Made by a program: the position numbers and the translations under genes
Notes under the pieces: generated by a model
Seen by the model: the letters and a program-made list of their open reading frames with translations, nothing else
The model's database searches: none
Told to the model about the DNA's origin: nothing
From: Cryobacterium sp. Y82
GTDB lineage: Bacteria; Actinomycetota; Actinomycetes; Actinomycetales; Microbacteriaceae
Direction: 5' to 3'
Assembly: GCF_002929495.1 (NCBI RefSeq)
Contig: NZ_PJJJ01000024.1
Location: forward strand, 49,518 to 113,517
Length of the DNA: 64,000 nucleotides
Shown: in pieces, positions 43,597 through 52,149 of the stretch
Layout of the letters: each line of letters begins with the position of its first letter
Numbering within the stretch: the stretch's first letter is position 1

Positions 43597-44549
43597 GCTG
43601 ACACCTCTTCCCTGCGAAAGCGCCGAAGGAACAAGCCGATCAGACCTACAAAACCGGCGGCGACCAGGCCGACCAGGATTGATCCGAAGATGGGCGCCCA
43701 GGGCTTGCCCGGATCATTGCCAGCCGCGCCGGCGTATTCAACGATGAGCCGGCCAATGCCGCCGCGCAGCCCGATCGACACCTCGGCGACGACGCTGCCG
43801 ACCACGGCGCTGACCGCGGCCAGGCGCAGGGCCGGTAGTAGGTAGCCGACACTGGCTGGCAGGCGCAGCCGCCAGAGCGTCTTCCACCACCCCACCGAGT
43901 AGCAGTGCATGAGGTCGACGTGGTTGGTGTCGGGCGAGGCGAGGCCTCGCAGGGCGCCGACGGACACCGGGAAGAACGCGAGGTAGGAGGCGATCAGGGC
44001 CACCGACATCCAGCTCTCCCAACTGAATTCACCGAACTGGATCTGTGCGCCCCAGCGTCGCACGAGCGGGGCGATCGCGATCAGCGGCACGGTCTGGCTC
44101 AGAATGATCCACGGGAGGATGGCCGACTCGGCCAGGCGAAAACGCTGCATGAGCAGCGCCAGAGCGAGCCCCACGGTCACCCCGACCAGCCAGCCGACCG
44201 CCGCGATACCCAGGGTGAACAGCGAACCGGCCAGCACCGCCGCCCACAGCGGCAGAGCGGATGCCGCGCCGGTCACCGGCTCGAGCACGCGCTCGAACAT
44301 GACCCAGAGATGGGGCATAGCCAGGTCGCTCGTGCGCGGCAGAACGGTAAGCGTGCCGATGACAACGCCGTCGACCGGACCAAAGGTCTTGTACAGCTCC
44401 CAGATCAGGGCGAGCAGCACGAGGCCGGCCAGGCCGAACAGGCCACCGCGCAGGCGAGTGCGCACCCCCGAACGCCGGGGCTGGTGCTGTTTCGCCACTC
44501 CGAGCGCCCCGCGCGTGAGCGGGGCGGCCTGCTCGCTGGTCGTCGACAT
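43593..44549 (-). CDS. ABC transporter permease (SsuC/ThiX-like)
   Basis: This is a 318-residue permease with a cytoplasmic N-terminal extension of about 30 residues and six or seven helices; the coupling motif is LMHCYSVGWWKTLWRLRLPASVGYL. It overlaps the ATPase gene by 4 bp and begins 9 bp after the LLM oxidoreductase stop, linking transport and catabolism in one transcript. Confidence 0.88.
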   Translation of the reverse strand: MSTTSEQAAPLTRGALGVAKQHQPRRSGVRTRLRGGLFGLAGLVLLALIWELYKTFGPVDGVVIGTLTVLPRTSDLAMPHLWVMFERVLEPVTGAASALPLWAAVLAGSLFTLGIAAVGWLVGVTVGLALALLMQRFRLAESAILPWIILSQTVPLIAIAPLVRRWGAQIQFGEFSWESWMSVALIASYLAFFPVSVGALRGLASPDTNHVDLMHCYSVGWWKTLWRLRLPASVGYLLPALRLAAVSAVVGSVVAEVSIGLRGGIGRLIVEYAGAAGNDPGKPWAPIFGSILVGLVAAGFVGLIGLFLRRFRREEVSA

Positions 44550-44557
44550 CCGCTTGG

Positions 44558-45574
44558 CTATTTCGTGGCCATGATCGAGTCGGCCAGGGCTGGAATCACG
44601 GTCTCGCCGTAGACGCGCATCGTTTCTTCCTTGTTGTCGTGCTGTAGATAGCCGGCGAACTGGTCGACGCCGAGGTCTCTGAGCGCCTCCAGCTTTTCGA
44701 TATGGTCTTTGGCGGTGCCGAGCAGGCAGAACCGGTCGACGATTTCGTCGGGCACGAAGGCAGCGTGTTCATTGCCGGCCTTGCCGTGCTGGTTGTAGTC
44801 GTAGCCCTCGCGGTTTTTGATGTAGTCGGTGAGCGCCTTGGGCACGGCGGAATCGGCACCGTACTTGGCGACGATGTCGGCCACGTGGTTGCCGACCATG
44901 CCGCCGAACCAGCGGCACTGGTTGCGCATGTGTTCCCAGTCTTCGCCGATGTAGGCGGGGGCGGCGACGCAGAACTTGATCGACAGCGGATCGCGGCCGG
45001 CGTTGGAGGCTGCTGTGCGCACGCTTTCGATCATCCACTTGGCGACGTCGAGGTCGGCCATCTGCAAGATGAAACCGTCGCCCACCTCACCGGCGAGCTT
45101 GAGCGCGAGCGGGCCGTACGCGGCGACCCACATCTCCAGGCTGGAGCCGCGACTCCACGGAAACTGCACGGTGGCGCCGTTGTATTCGACCGGCCTTGAG
45201 TTGGCGAGTTCTCGAATGACGTGGATCGACTCGCGCAGTGTTTTCAGGGTGGTCGGGGAGCCGTTGGTGGTGCGCACGGCTGAGTCGCCGCGGCCGATGC
45301 CGCAGATGGTGCGGTTGCCGTACATCTCGTTGAGGGTCGCGTAGGTCGACGCCGTGACCGTCCAGTCGCGGGTGGCCGGGTTGGTGACCATGGGACCGAC
45401 GATGATTCTGCTGGTTTCGGCCAGGATGCGGCTGTAGATCACATAGGGTTCCTGCCAGAGCAGGTGTGAGTCGAAGGTCCAGACGTGGCTGTAGCCGTGT
45501 GCCTCGGCGAGTTTGGCCAGTTGCACGGTGCGCGATGACGGCGGGTTGGTCTGGAGTACTGCTCCGAAATCCAT
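44558..45574 (-). CDS. LLM-class flavin/F420-dependent oxidoreductase of the hydantoinase-associated type
   Basis: This is a 338-residue luciferase-like TIM-barrel protein. It begins MDFGAVLQTNPPSS, has GYSHVWTFDSHLLWQEPYV and later ICGIGRGDSAVRT, which fit the LLM F420-binding group I recall as TIGR03842. It lies between the dihydropyrimidinase gene (9 bp) and the permease genes in one operon. An electron-transfer step on a pyrimidine, hydantoin or similar ring is inferred. F420 is plausible since F420 genes lie 9 kb away, but FMN-dependent monooxygenase activity cannot be excluded. Confidence 0.84.
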   Translation of the reverse strand: MDFGAVLQTNPPSSRTVQLAKLAEAHGYSHVWTFDSHLLWQEPYVIYSRILAETSRIIVGPMVTNPATRDWTVTASTYATLNEMYGNRTICGIGRGDSAVRTTNGSPTTLKTLRESIHVIRELANSRPVEYNGATVQFPWSRGSSLEMWVAAYGPLALKLAGEVGDGFILQMADLDVAKWMIESVRTAASNAGRDPLSIKFCVAAPAYIGEDWEHMRNQCRWFGGMVGNHVADIVAKYGADSAVPKALTDYIKNREGYDYNQHGKAGNEHAAFVPDEIVDRFCLLGTAKDHIEKLEALRDLGVDQFAGYLQHDNKEETMRVYGETVIPALADSIMATK

Positions 45575-45582
45575 GTCTGCCC

Positions 45583-47016
45583 CTAAATCAAGTACTGGCT
45601 CAGGCCGCGTTTGATAAATCGGCCGTCACTCTTGGTGCCGAGGTAGGCGAAATCGTCGACGACGACCTTGCCGCGGGAGATGACGGTGTCGACGTGGCCG
45701 TCGATCTCGTAGCCCTCCCAGGCGGAGTAGTCCATGTTCATGTGGTGTGACTTTTCGACGCCAATGGACGTGTGTCCGTTCGGGTCGTAGATCACCACGT
45801 CGCCGTCGGCGCCAGGTGCGATGACGCCCTTCTGGCCGTACATGCCGAACATGCGTGCCGGGGTGGTTGAGCACACTTCGACCCAGCGTTCGAGGGAGAT
45901 CTTGCCATCGACGACGCCCTGGTATAGGAGGTCCATGCGGTGTTCGACCGAGCCGATGCCGTTGGGAATTTTGGAAAAGTCGGTCAGGCCCATGTCTTTC
46001 TGGCCCTTCATGCAGAACGGGCAGTGGTCGGTGGAGACCATCTGGATGTCGTTCGTGCGCAGGCTCTGCCACATATGGTGCTGGTGACCCTCGGCCCTGG
46101 CGCGCAGCGGCGTAGAGCAGACCCACTTGGCGCCCTCGAAACGGCCCCACTCGTCGCTCTCTGCGCCGAGGTTGTCCTCGAGCGAGAGGTAGAGGTACTG
46201 CGGGCAGGTTTCGCCGAACACGTTTTGGCCGTTGTCCCTCGCTGTCGCGATCTGGTCCACCGCCTGCTTGGCTGAAACGTGCACAATATAAAGGGGAGCG
46301 CCGGTGAGGTTGGCGAGCATAATCGCCCGGTGCGTGGCTTCTTCCTCGGCCTGCCAGGGCCGGGTGAGGCCGTGATAGAGCGGGCCGGTGTTGCCGGCGG
46401 CGACGGCCTGCTGCACGAGCAGGTCGATGACGCTGCCGTTCTCGGCGTGCATCATGATCATGCTGCCGTTCTGGGCAGCCCGCTGCATGGCCTTGACGAT
46501 CTGGCCGTCGTCGCTCAGGAACACGCCCTTATAGGCCATGAACAGTTTAAAACTTGAGACGCCCTCGTTCACGAGTTCGTCCATCGCGGTGAGGGAGGTG
46601 TCCTGCACGTCGGAGAGAATCTGGTGAAAGCCATAGTCGATGGCGCACTGTCCGGCGGCCTTCTGCTGCCAAGCGGCGTAGCGCTCGAGCACGTCCTCGC
46701 CGGCGTACTGCACGACGAAGTCGACGATGCTCGTGGTGCCGCCCCAGGCTGCGGCGCGGGTGCCGGTTTCAAAGGTGTCGCTGGCCTGGGTGCCGCCAAA
46801 CGGCATCTCCATGTGGGTGTGGGCGTCGATGCCGCCGGGAATGACGTACTTGCCGCCCGCGTCGATGACGCGATCGACATTGCCCGCCACGTCGAATCCG
46901 AGCAGGTTCGCGCCGGGTGCGAGCACCGCGGCGATTTTCTCCCCGTCGATCAGCACATCCGCGAGCCCTCGGCCCGTGGCGTTGACCACGGTGCCGTTCT
47001 TGATCAAAGTCTTCAT
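45583..47016 (-). CDS. hydA: dihydropyrimidinase/hydantoinase
   Basis: This is a 477-residue amidohydrolase that opens 5,6-dihydropyrimidines (or 5-substituted hydantoins). The two-metal site is evident: GGIDAHTHMEMPFGG, carboxylated Lys in FKLFMAYKGVFLS, and QMVSTDHCPFCMKG near the end. The length matches the family. It is transcribed after the beta-ureidopropionase gene and before the LLM gene. The dihydropyrimidinase reading is favoured by the downstream beta-ureidopropionase and aminotransferase. Confidence 0.92.
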   Translation of the reverse strand: MKTLIKNGTVVNATGRGLADVLIDGEKIAAVLAPGANLLGFDVAGNVDRVIDAGGKYVIPGGIDAHTHMEMPFGGTQASDTFETGTRAAAWGGTTSIVDFVVQYAGEDVLERYAAWQQKAAGQCAIDYGFHQILSDVQDTSLTAMDELVNEGVSSFKLFMAYKGVFLSDDGQIVKAMQRAAQNGSMIMMHAENGSVIDLLVQQAVAAGNTGPLYHGLTRPWQAEEEATHRAIMLANLTGAPLYIVHVSAKQAVDQIATARDNGQNVFGETCPQYLYLSLEDNLGAESDEWGRFEGAKWVCSTPLRARAEGHQHHMWQSLRTNDIQMVSTDHCPFCMKGQKDMGLTDFSKIPNGIGSVEHRMDLLYQGVVDGKISLERWVEVCSTTPARMFGMYGQKGVIAPGADGDVVIYDPNGHTSIGVEKSHHMNMDYSAWEGYEIDGHVDTVISRGKVVVDDFAYLGTKSDGRFIKRGLSQYLI

Positions 47017-47043
47017 GGCATCCTCCGTTGTGGTCGGCTGGGG

Positions 47044-47907
47044 CTACGGCGCGACGAGGGGCTCATAGGAATCGGGGCGGCGGTCGCGGTAGAACTGCCA
47101 GGAGTTACGCACCTCGCGGATCACGCCGAGGTCGAGGTCACGCACCAGGATCTCTTCGGTGTCGGTCGACGCCCGCTCGCCGACGTAGTTGCCCTTGGGA
47201 TCAACGAAATAGGAGCTGCCGTAAAAGGTCACGGCCTCCTCGCCGAACTCGGCTTTCTCGTTGCCGATACGGTTGTTGGCTCCGACGTAGTACTGGTTGG
47301 CCACCGCGGCGGCCGGCTGCTCGAGCTCCCAGAGACGGTTGGACAGTCCGGGCTTGGTGGCCGAGGGGTTGAACACGATCTCGGCGCCGTTCAAGCCGAG
47401 TGCGCGCCAGCCCTCGGGAAAGTGGCGGTCGTAGCAGATGTAGACGCCGATCTTGCCGTACTTCGTGTCAAAAACCGGGTAGTCGGTGTTGCCGGGGCGA
47501 AAGTAGAACTTTTCCCAGAACTGCGGCAGGTGGGGGATGTGGTGTTTGCGGTACTTGCCCAGGTAGGTGCCATCAGCGTCGATGACCGCGGCGGTGTTGT
47601 AGAGCACACCGGGCTGTTCTTCTTCGTACATCGGCACGACGATGACCATTTTGAACTCGGCGGCGAGCTTTTGAAAGCGCTCGACGATAGGGCCGGGCAC
47701 GGCCTGCGCGTAGTCGTAGTACTTGGAGTCCTGCACGATGCCGAAATAGGGGCCATGAAACAGTTCCTGGAAGCAAATCACCTGCACGCCCTGGGCGGCC
47801 GCGGTACGCACGAAACCCTCGTGTTTGGCGATCATGGACTCCTCGTCGCCGGTCCAGGTGGCCTGGGTGATCGCTGTTCGAACGACGTTCCTACTGTCGA
47901 CAGTCAT
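47044..47907 (-). CDS. beta-ureidopropionase / N-carbamoyl hydrolase of the nitrilase superfamily
   Basis: This is a 287-residue carbon-nitrogen hydrolase. The catalytic triad is Glu in ICFQELFHGPYF, Lys in KYRKHHIPHLP and Cys in YICYDRHFPEGWRALG. It hydrolyses N-carbamoyl-beta-alanine to beta-alanine, CO2 and ammonia after ring opening; N-carbamoyl-D-amino acids are the alternative. It is the first gene of the long minus-strand catabolic operon and faces the MocR-type regulator across 152 bp. Confidence 0.9.
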   Translation of the reverse strand: MTVDSRNVVRTAITQATWTGDEESMIAKHEGFVRTAAAQGVQVICFQELFHGPYFGIVQDSKYYDYAQAVPGPIVERFQKLAAEFKMVIVVPMYEEEQPGVLYNTAAVIDADGTYLGKYRKHHIPHLPQFWEKFYFRPGNTDYPVFDTKYGKIGVYICYDRHFPEGWRALGLNGAEIVFNPSATKPGLSNRLWELEQPAAAVANQYYVGANNRIGNEKAEFGEEAVTFYGSSYFVDPKGNYVGERASTDTEEILVRDLDLGVIREVRNSWQFYRDRRPDSYEPLVAP

Positions 47908-47984
47908 GCTGTGCCTTCCACTTGCTTTCGTTAGTCAAGGGACAATGCGAACCGCGCTGTTCGTATTGTTATTATTTAACGTAA

Positions 47985-47997
47985 ACATTTCAAATGT
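47985..47997. promoter_or_regulatory. palindrome in the regulator/catabolic operon intergenic region
   Basis: ACATTT-C-AAATGT is a perfect 6-bp dyad with a one-base centre, located 78 bp from the catabolic operon start codon and 63 bp from the MocR ATG, in an AT-rich region that also holds candidate -10 sequences. Candidate regulator-binding site; binding is inferred. Confidence 0.5.
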
Positions 47998-48059
47998 GTT
48001 TCTCTGTGTATCGCACGCATTATTCATCCTGTCGGCCAACGCACCCAAGGGCAAGGGCA

Positions 48060-49427
48060 ATGCAGAACTTTATCGGCGAGATCGAGCAGCGCTCCCCCGC
48101 GGGGATAGCCGCGGCCATCGGCCGGCTGATTGCCTCCGGCCGGCTCGCACCGGGCGACCGCCTGCCCACCGTTCGAGCGCTGGCCGGCGAGCTCGGCGTG
48201 AGCCCCGCCACGGTCAGCCACGCCTGGCAGGCGCTCTCCGCGGTCGGCCTGATCACGTCACGTGGGCGCGGCGGCACCTTCGTGCAGGAAGCCGCACCCA
48301 AGTGGCTGCCGGCCCGCAGCCAGTCCATGGTTGGTGCGGTTGGCGCGGTTCGCCTCGACCTCTCGCGCGGCACGCCTGACCCGCGGTTGTTGCCGTCGCT
48401 GGGGCCGGCGCTTTCCCGGGTTTCCCAGCGAGCGGTGACGCCGAGCTACCAGGATCTGCCGATTATTCCGGAGCTGCTCGAGGTGCTGCGGGCTTCCTGG
48501 CCCTACCCGGCCCCGACCATCACCATCGTCGACGGCGCCCTCGACGCCATCTCGCGCAGCCTCGACGCGGTGACCCACTTCGGCGACCGAGTCATCGTGG
48601 AGAACCCGTCGTTTCCGCCGTTTTTCGACCTGCTCGACCAGCTCGGCCTCGAACGGCTGCCGGTGTCCGTCGACGAGCACGGCATCGTTCCGGCCGACTT
48701 CGCTGCGGCACTGAAGCTCGGCCCAGCGGTTGTGCTGTTGCAGCCGCGCGCGCAGAACCCGACCGGAGCGTCGATGACGGCGCATCGGGCCAAAGAACTG
48801 GCCCGGCTGCTACGCACAACTTTCGCGAGCGCTGACACCATCGTGATCGAAGACGACCATTCCGCCGAGATCAGCATCGCGCCCGACGTGAGTCTTGGCG
48901 TCTGGCTGCCGGAGCGCACGCTGCACGTGCGCAGCTTCTCTAAATCGCACGGCCCCGACCTGCGCATTGCCGCCCTCGGCGGGCCGACCGCGCTCATCGA
49001 CCCGATCGTGTCACGGCGCATGCTCGGTCCCGGCTGGACCAGCCGCATGCTGCAAACTATTTTGCACGACCTGCTCACCAACGGCGAGAGCATGGCGCAG
49101 GTCAGCGAGGCCCGCCGCATCTACTTCGCCCGCCAGCGTGCCCTCGCCGACGCCCTGGCCGAGTGCGGGCTCAATGTGGTGCAAGCCGACGGCATCAATA
49201 CCTGGCTGCCGGTGCACAACGAGCGTGACGCCATTGTGCGTCTCGCCGCGTCGGGCATTCGCGTGGCCGGCGGCTCGCCCTTTTTGTCGAACACCGGTGG
49301 TCCCGAGTTCATTCGGGTGACCGCCGGCGCCCTGCCCGACGACATACGACCCGTAGCCGAGGCCCTGCGCGCTGCGGCGCATCCGCTTGACGCTACTGTG
49401 AACCCGGTCGCTGCGCGCTGGTCGTAG
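48060..49427 (+). CDS. MocR-type (GntR/aminotransferase) transcriptional regulator
   Basis: This is a 455-residue protein with a GntR winged helix at residues 8-80 (PAGIAAAIGRLIASGRLAPGDRLPTVRALAG, SPATVSHAWQAL) fused to a PLP aminotransferase-like domain. The ATG at 48060 has AAGGG upstream. The expected PLP Lys is in VRSFSKSHGPDLRIAALG, present, so PLP binding is likely. It is divergent from the beta-ureidopropionase operon, consistent with sensing beta-alanine or another amino compound. Regulator of the pathway is an inference from position. Confidence 0.89.
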   Translation: MQNFIGEIEQRSPAGIAAAIGRLIASGRLAPGDRLPTVRALAGELGVSPATVSHAWQALSAVGLITSRGRGGTFVQEAAPKWLPARSQSMVGAVGAVRLDLSRGTPDPRLLPSLGPALSRVSQRAVTPSYQDLPIIPELLEVLRASWPYPAPTITIVDGALDAISRSLDAVTHFGDRVIVENPSFPPFFDLLDQLGLERLPVSVDEHGIVPADFAAALKLGPAVVLLQPRAQNPTGASMTAHRAKELARLLRTTFASADTIVIEDDHSAEISIAPDVSLGVWLPERTLHVRSFSKSHGPDLRIAALGGPTALIDPIVSRRMLGPGWTSRMLQTILHDLLTNGESMAQVSEARRIYFARQRALADALAECGLNVVQADGINTWLPVHNERDAIVRLAASGIRVAGGSPFLSNTGGPEFIRVTAGALPDDIRPVAEALRAAAHPLDATVNPVAARWS

Positions 49428-49482
49428 CCCTCGCCAAACGCGGTTGGGCCGTTCGTTCAGCAGACCTGAATACAGAACCCAG

Positions 49483-50934
49483 TTATCGAGTCATTCCTTC
49501 GTTGCTCGCCTGCGCCACGACTCGATCGGATGCTTCCTGAAAACGGGCGAATCGTCCCTCGATGCGGGTGGATGGCTCAGGTTGAGACAGCAGTGCTTCA
49601 TCTTCGTCGAAGACGACGGCCGGCCATCCTGCAATCTTTCCGGCGATAAGGGCCGCTCCCAAAGCGGTGGCGTTCTCGATGCGTCGACCGGCCACGGGGT
49701 GCCCCAGAACGTTTGCCGCTAGTTGCCGAATTCCGTGGTGTTTGCTGCCACCCCCGACCATTTGGATGAGTCCCGCATGCCCGGGCAGCTGGTCGATCGC
49801 TCGGCGGAGCCCAAAAAGCATCCCTTCGACCGCCGTGGCGGCGAGCATTTCACGACTGGTGCTCAGCCCCATTCCTTGCCAGCCGGCGTTCGATGCGTGA
49901 GTGAGCGCGGGGATTCGTTCACCGGCGAAGTACGGCAGGAAGACGGCTTCATCGTTGGGAATCGATAAATATGGCGATTCATAGATCTCGCTCCATTCCA
50001 TTGCGAGCAGGTCACGCACTCGTTTGAGGGCGAGGCCACCGTTCAACGGGGCGGCCATTCCGAAATAAGACCCGGTCGCGGACCGGAATGAATGAAACGT
50101 CGGGTGCGCAGTGGCGGTTGGGGTGATGTCGGCCACGAGCGCCTGTACACCAGAACCCACGATGATCGACAACGTTGCAGACCCGGTGTTGATCGCTGTC
50201 AAGGTGGCGGCGACATCACCGCATCCCACAGAAACCGGGATACCCGCAGGAAGACTCCAACTCGCCGCAGTTGCAGCATCCAGACGCCCGGCAACGCTGC
50301 TGCTGGGACGGATTTCGGGAAACAGCGAGGCGCGAATGCCCAACTCGGCAGCGAGTTCACGGTGCCATCCATTGTTCACAACGTCCCATAGCAGCGTTGC
50401 GGAGGCGTCGGACGCGTCCGTGACGAGAACTTCTGGAATGAGTCGTGTACGGAGCCAATCTTTTGGGGACAGGAACCGATGGGCGCTACGGTACTGATCC
50501 GGCCAGTGACCTGCCGCCCAGAGCAGAAGAGGACCCGCCATTCCGGTGCCCAAAGGGTTGGCCAGTGCACTTTTTAAATGCGGCGCAAGTGTGCGCCACG
50601 TCTCAACTTCGGCCATTGCTCGAGTATCCGGCCACAGTAGCGCTGGGGCGATGGCCTCGCCGCGCTCGTCGACGAGGAGGACCCCATGCATCTGCCCATC
50701 GATGCCGACTGCTTCTATCTGTGCATCTGGTGCAAGCTGCCGGAGTTGACCGACGACCGAGCGTGCTGCCAACTCCCATTTGGCAGCATCGATTTGAGCC
50801 CATCCGCTGTGCGGGGAGTCGAATTCGTACTCAGCGGAAGCCGTCGCCACGACGCGTCCGTCATAGCGAAGAAGAGTGCCCTTGAGCCCGCTCGTCCCCA
50901 GATCCAGTCCAAGAACGCACTCTGTGTCAGCCAT
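49483..50934 (-). CDS. xylB: xylulokinase
   Basis: This is a 483-residue FGGY carbohydrate kinase that phosphorylates D-xylulose. The ATP motif LGLDLGTSGLKGTLLRYDG starts the protein, IDGQMHG carries the xylulose-contacting residues of XylB, and the FGGY signature is in MLFGLRRAIDQLPGH with VGGGSKHHGIRQLAANVLG. No isomerase or xylose transporter is adjacent. Another ketose (e.g. ribulose) cannot be excluded. Confidence 0.87.
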   Translation of the reverse strand: MADTECVLGLDLGTSGLKGTLLRYDGRVVATASAEYEFDSPHSGWAQIDAAKWELAARSVVGQLRQLAPDAQIEAVGIDGQMHGVLLVDERGEAIAPALLWPDTRAMAEVETWRTLAPHLKSALANPLGTGMAGPLLLWAAGHWPDQYRSAHRFLSPKDWLRTRLIPEVLVTDASDASATLLWDVVNNGWHRELAAELGIRASLFPEIRPSSSVAGRLDAATAASWSLPAGIPVSVGCGDVAATLTAINTGSATLSIIVGSGVQALVADITPTATAHPTFHSFRSATGSYFGMAAPLNGGLALKRVRDLLAMEWSEIYESPYLSIPNDEAVFLPYFAGERIPALTHASNAGWQGMGLSTSREMLAATAVEGMLFGLRRAIDQLPGHAGLIQMVGGGSKHHGIRQLAANVLGHPVAGRRIENATALGAALIAGKIAGWPAVVFDEDEALLSQPEPSTRIEGRFARFQEASDRVVAQASNEGMTR

Positions 50935-51137
50935 GTTCTTCCTTCAGGAATTGATCGGTCGATGTTGTCGGGGTCGCGGAGTCGGACCCGGTCTCATTGA
51001 TCTAGAGTTTAGGCAGACCACCGGTTTGCTTTGACCGGTTCTGCTGGCCTGGATTTGGGCTGAGGTCCATCATTATTCCGCCAGTTTGCGGTGGCGTTGC
51101 CGCGTGCGACGAGCCGCGACGAGCCGAAAGAGACCTC

Positions 51138-52127
51138 ATGAATCGACTTACCGTGTGCCTGGCTGCGCTGGCCACTTCGACCCTGCTGCTGAGCGGATGC
51201 GCCGCCGCCTTGTCGCCGGCCGCCACGCCCGCCGAGACTCCCGCCGCTGGCGCCGGCTATCCGGTGACAGCCTTTAACTGTGACCGGGTCGTCACTGTCG
51301 AGTCAGCCCCCGAACGCATCGTGTCGATCAAATCGTCGGCGACCGAACTGCTGTTGGCCCTCGGCGTCGGCGACCGCATCGTGGGTTCGGCCTTTCTCGA
51401 CGGCCCGCTGCCAGAGTCGCTCGAAACGACAGGCGCCGACCTCAACGTGATCAGCGACTTTCTGCCCGGTCAGGAGGCTGTACTCGGACTGGACCCCGAC
51501 TTCATCTACGGGGGCTGGGAATCCAATTTCACTGCGGACGGTGCAGGAGAACGTGACGCCCTAGAGACGCTCGGTGTGGGCACCTACGTCTCTCCCGCTG
51601 CCTGCAAGGGCGAGCGGATGCCCAACCCTCTCACCTTCGACACCGTCTTCAGCGAAATTGAGGAAGCCGGCGCAATCTTTGGGGCAGCGCCCGCCGCCGC
51701 CGACCTGGTCAGCGCCCTGCGGAACGAATTGGCCACGCTCGAACCGACCTCCACCGACACTTCCGCCCTCTGGTACTCCAGCGGCACCACCACGCCCTAC
51801 GTCGGCGCCGGTATCGGCTCGCCGGAAATGATCATGAAGGCCGCCGGCCTGAGCAATATCTTCGCTGACGTGAACGACACCTGGACCTCGGTGGGTTGGG
51901 AATCGGTCATCGAGGCCAACCCGAGCGTCATTGTTTTGGTCGACGCCACCTGGAACACGGCCGCCTCAAAGATCGCCCACCTCGAATCCGACCCGGCCAC
52001 CCAGGTGCTCGATGCCGTGAAGAACCAGCGTTATATCATCCTGCCGTTCGCTTCGACCGAAGCCGGCATCCGCAACGTAGAAGCGGCGTCCTCCGCGATC
52101 ACCCAGCTAGCCGACCTGAACGAGTGA
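51138..52127 (+). CDS. ABC substrate-binding lipoprotein, putative F420-precursor importer
   Basis: This is a 329-residue lipoprotein with signal peptide ending LLLSGCAAAL (lipobox Cys about residue 22) and a TroA/BtuF-like fold (PERIVSIKSSATELLLALGV, FIYGGWESNF). It heads a three-gene importer cassette that leads straight into cofD. It matches what I recall as TIGR03868, proposed to bind F420-0. Metal chelates or cobalamin are the usual ligands of this fold; position supports F420 or its precursor FO. Confidence 0.84.
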   Translation: MNRLTVCLAALATSTLLLSGCAAALSPAATPAETPAAGAGYPVTAFNCDRVVTVESAPERIVSIKSSATELLLALGVGDRIVGSAFLDGPLPESLETTGADLNVISDFLPGQEAVLGLDPDFIYGGWESNFTADGAGERDALETLGVGTYVSPAACKGERMPNPLTFDTVFSEIEEAGAIFGAAPAAADLVSALRNELATLEPTSTDTSALWYSSGTTTPYVGAGIGSPEMIMKAAGLSNIFADVNDTWTSVGWESVIEANPSVIVLVDATWNTAASKIAHLESDPATQVLDAVKNQRYIILPFASTEAGIRNVEAASSAITQLADLNE

Positions 52128-52149
52128 TCTTGTTCAGTGGGGAACTGCG

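Noticed and set aside
50935..51137. Riboswitch before the importer (e.g. cobalamin type)
   Set aside because: The 203-bp region has no recognisable B12-box or similar conserved elements.
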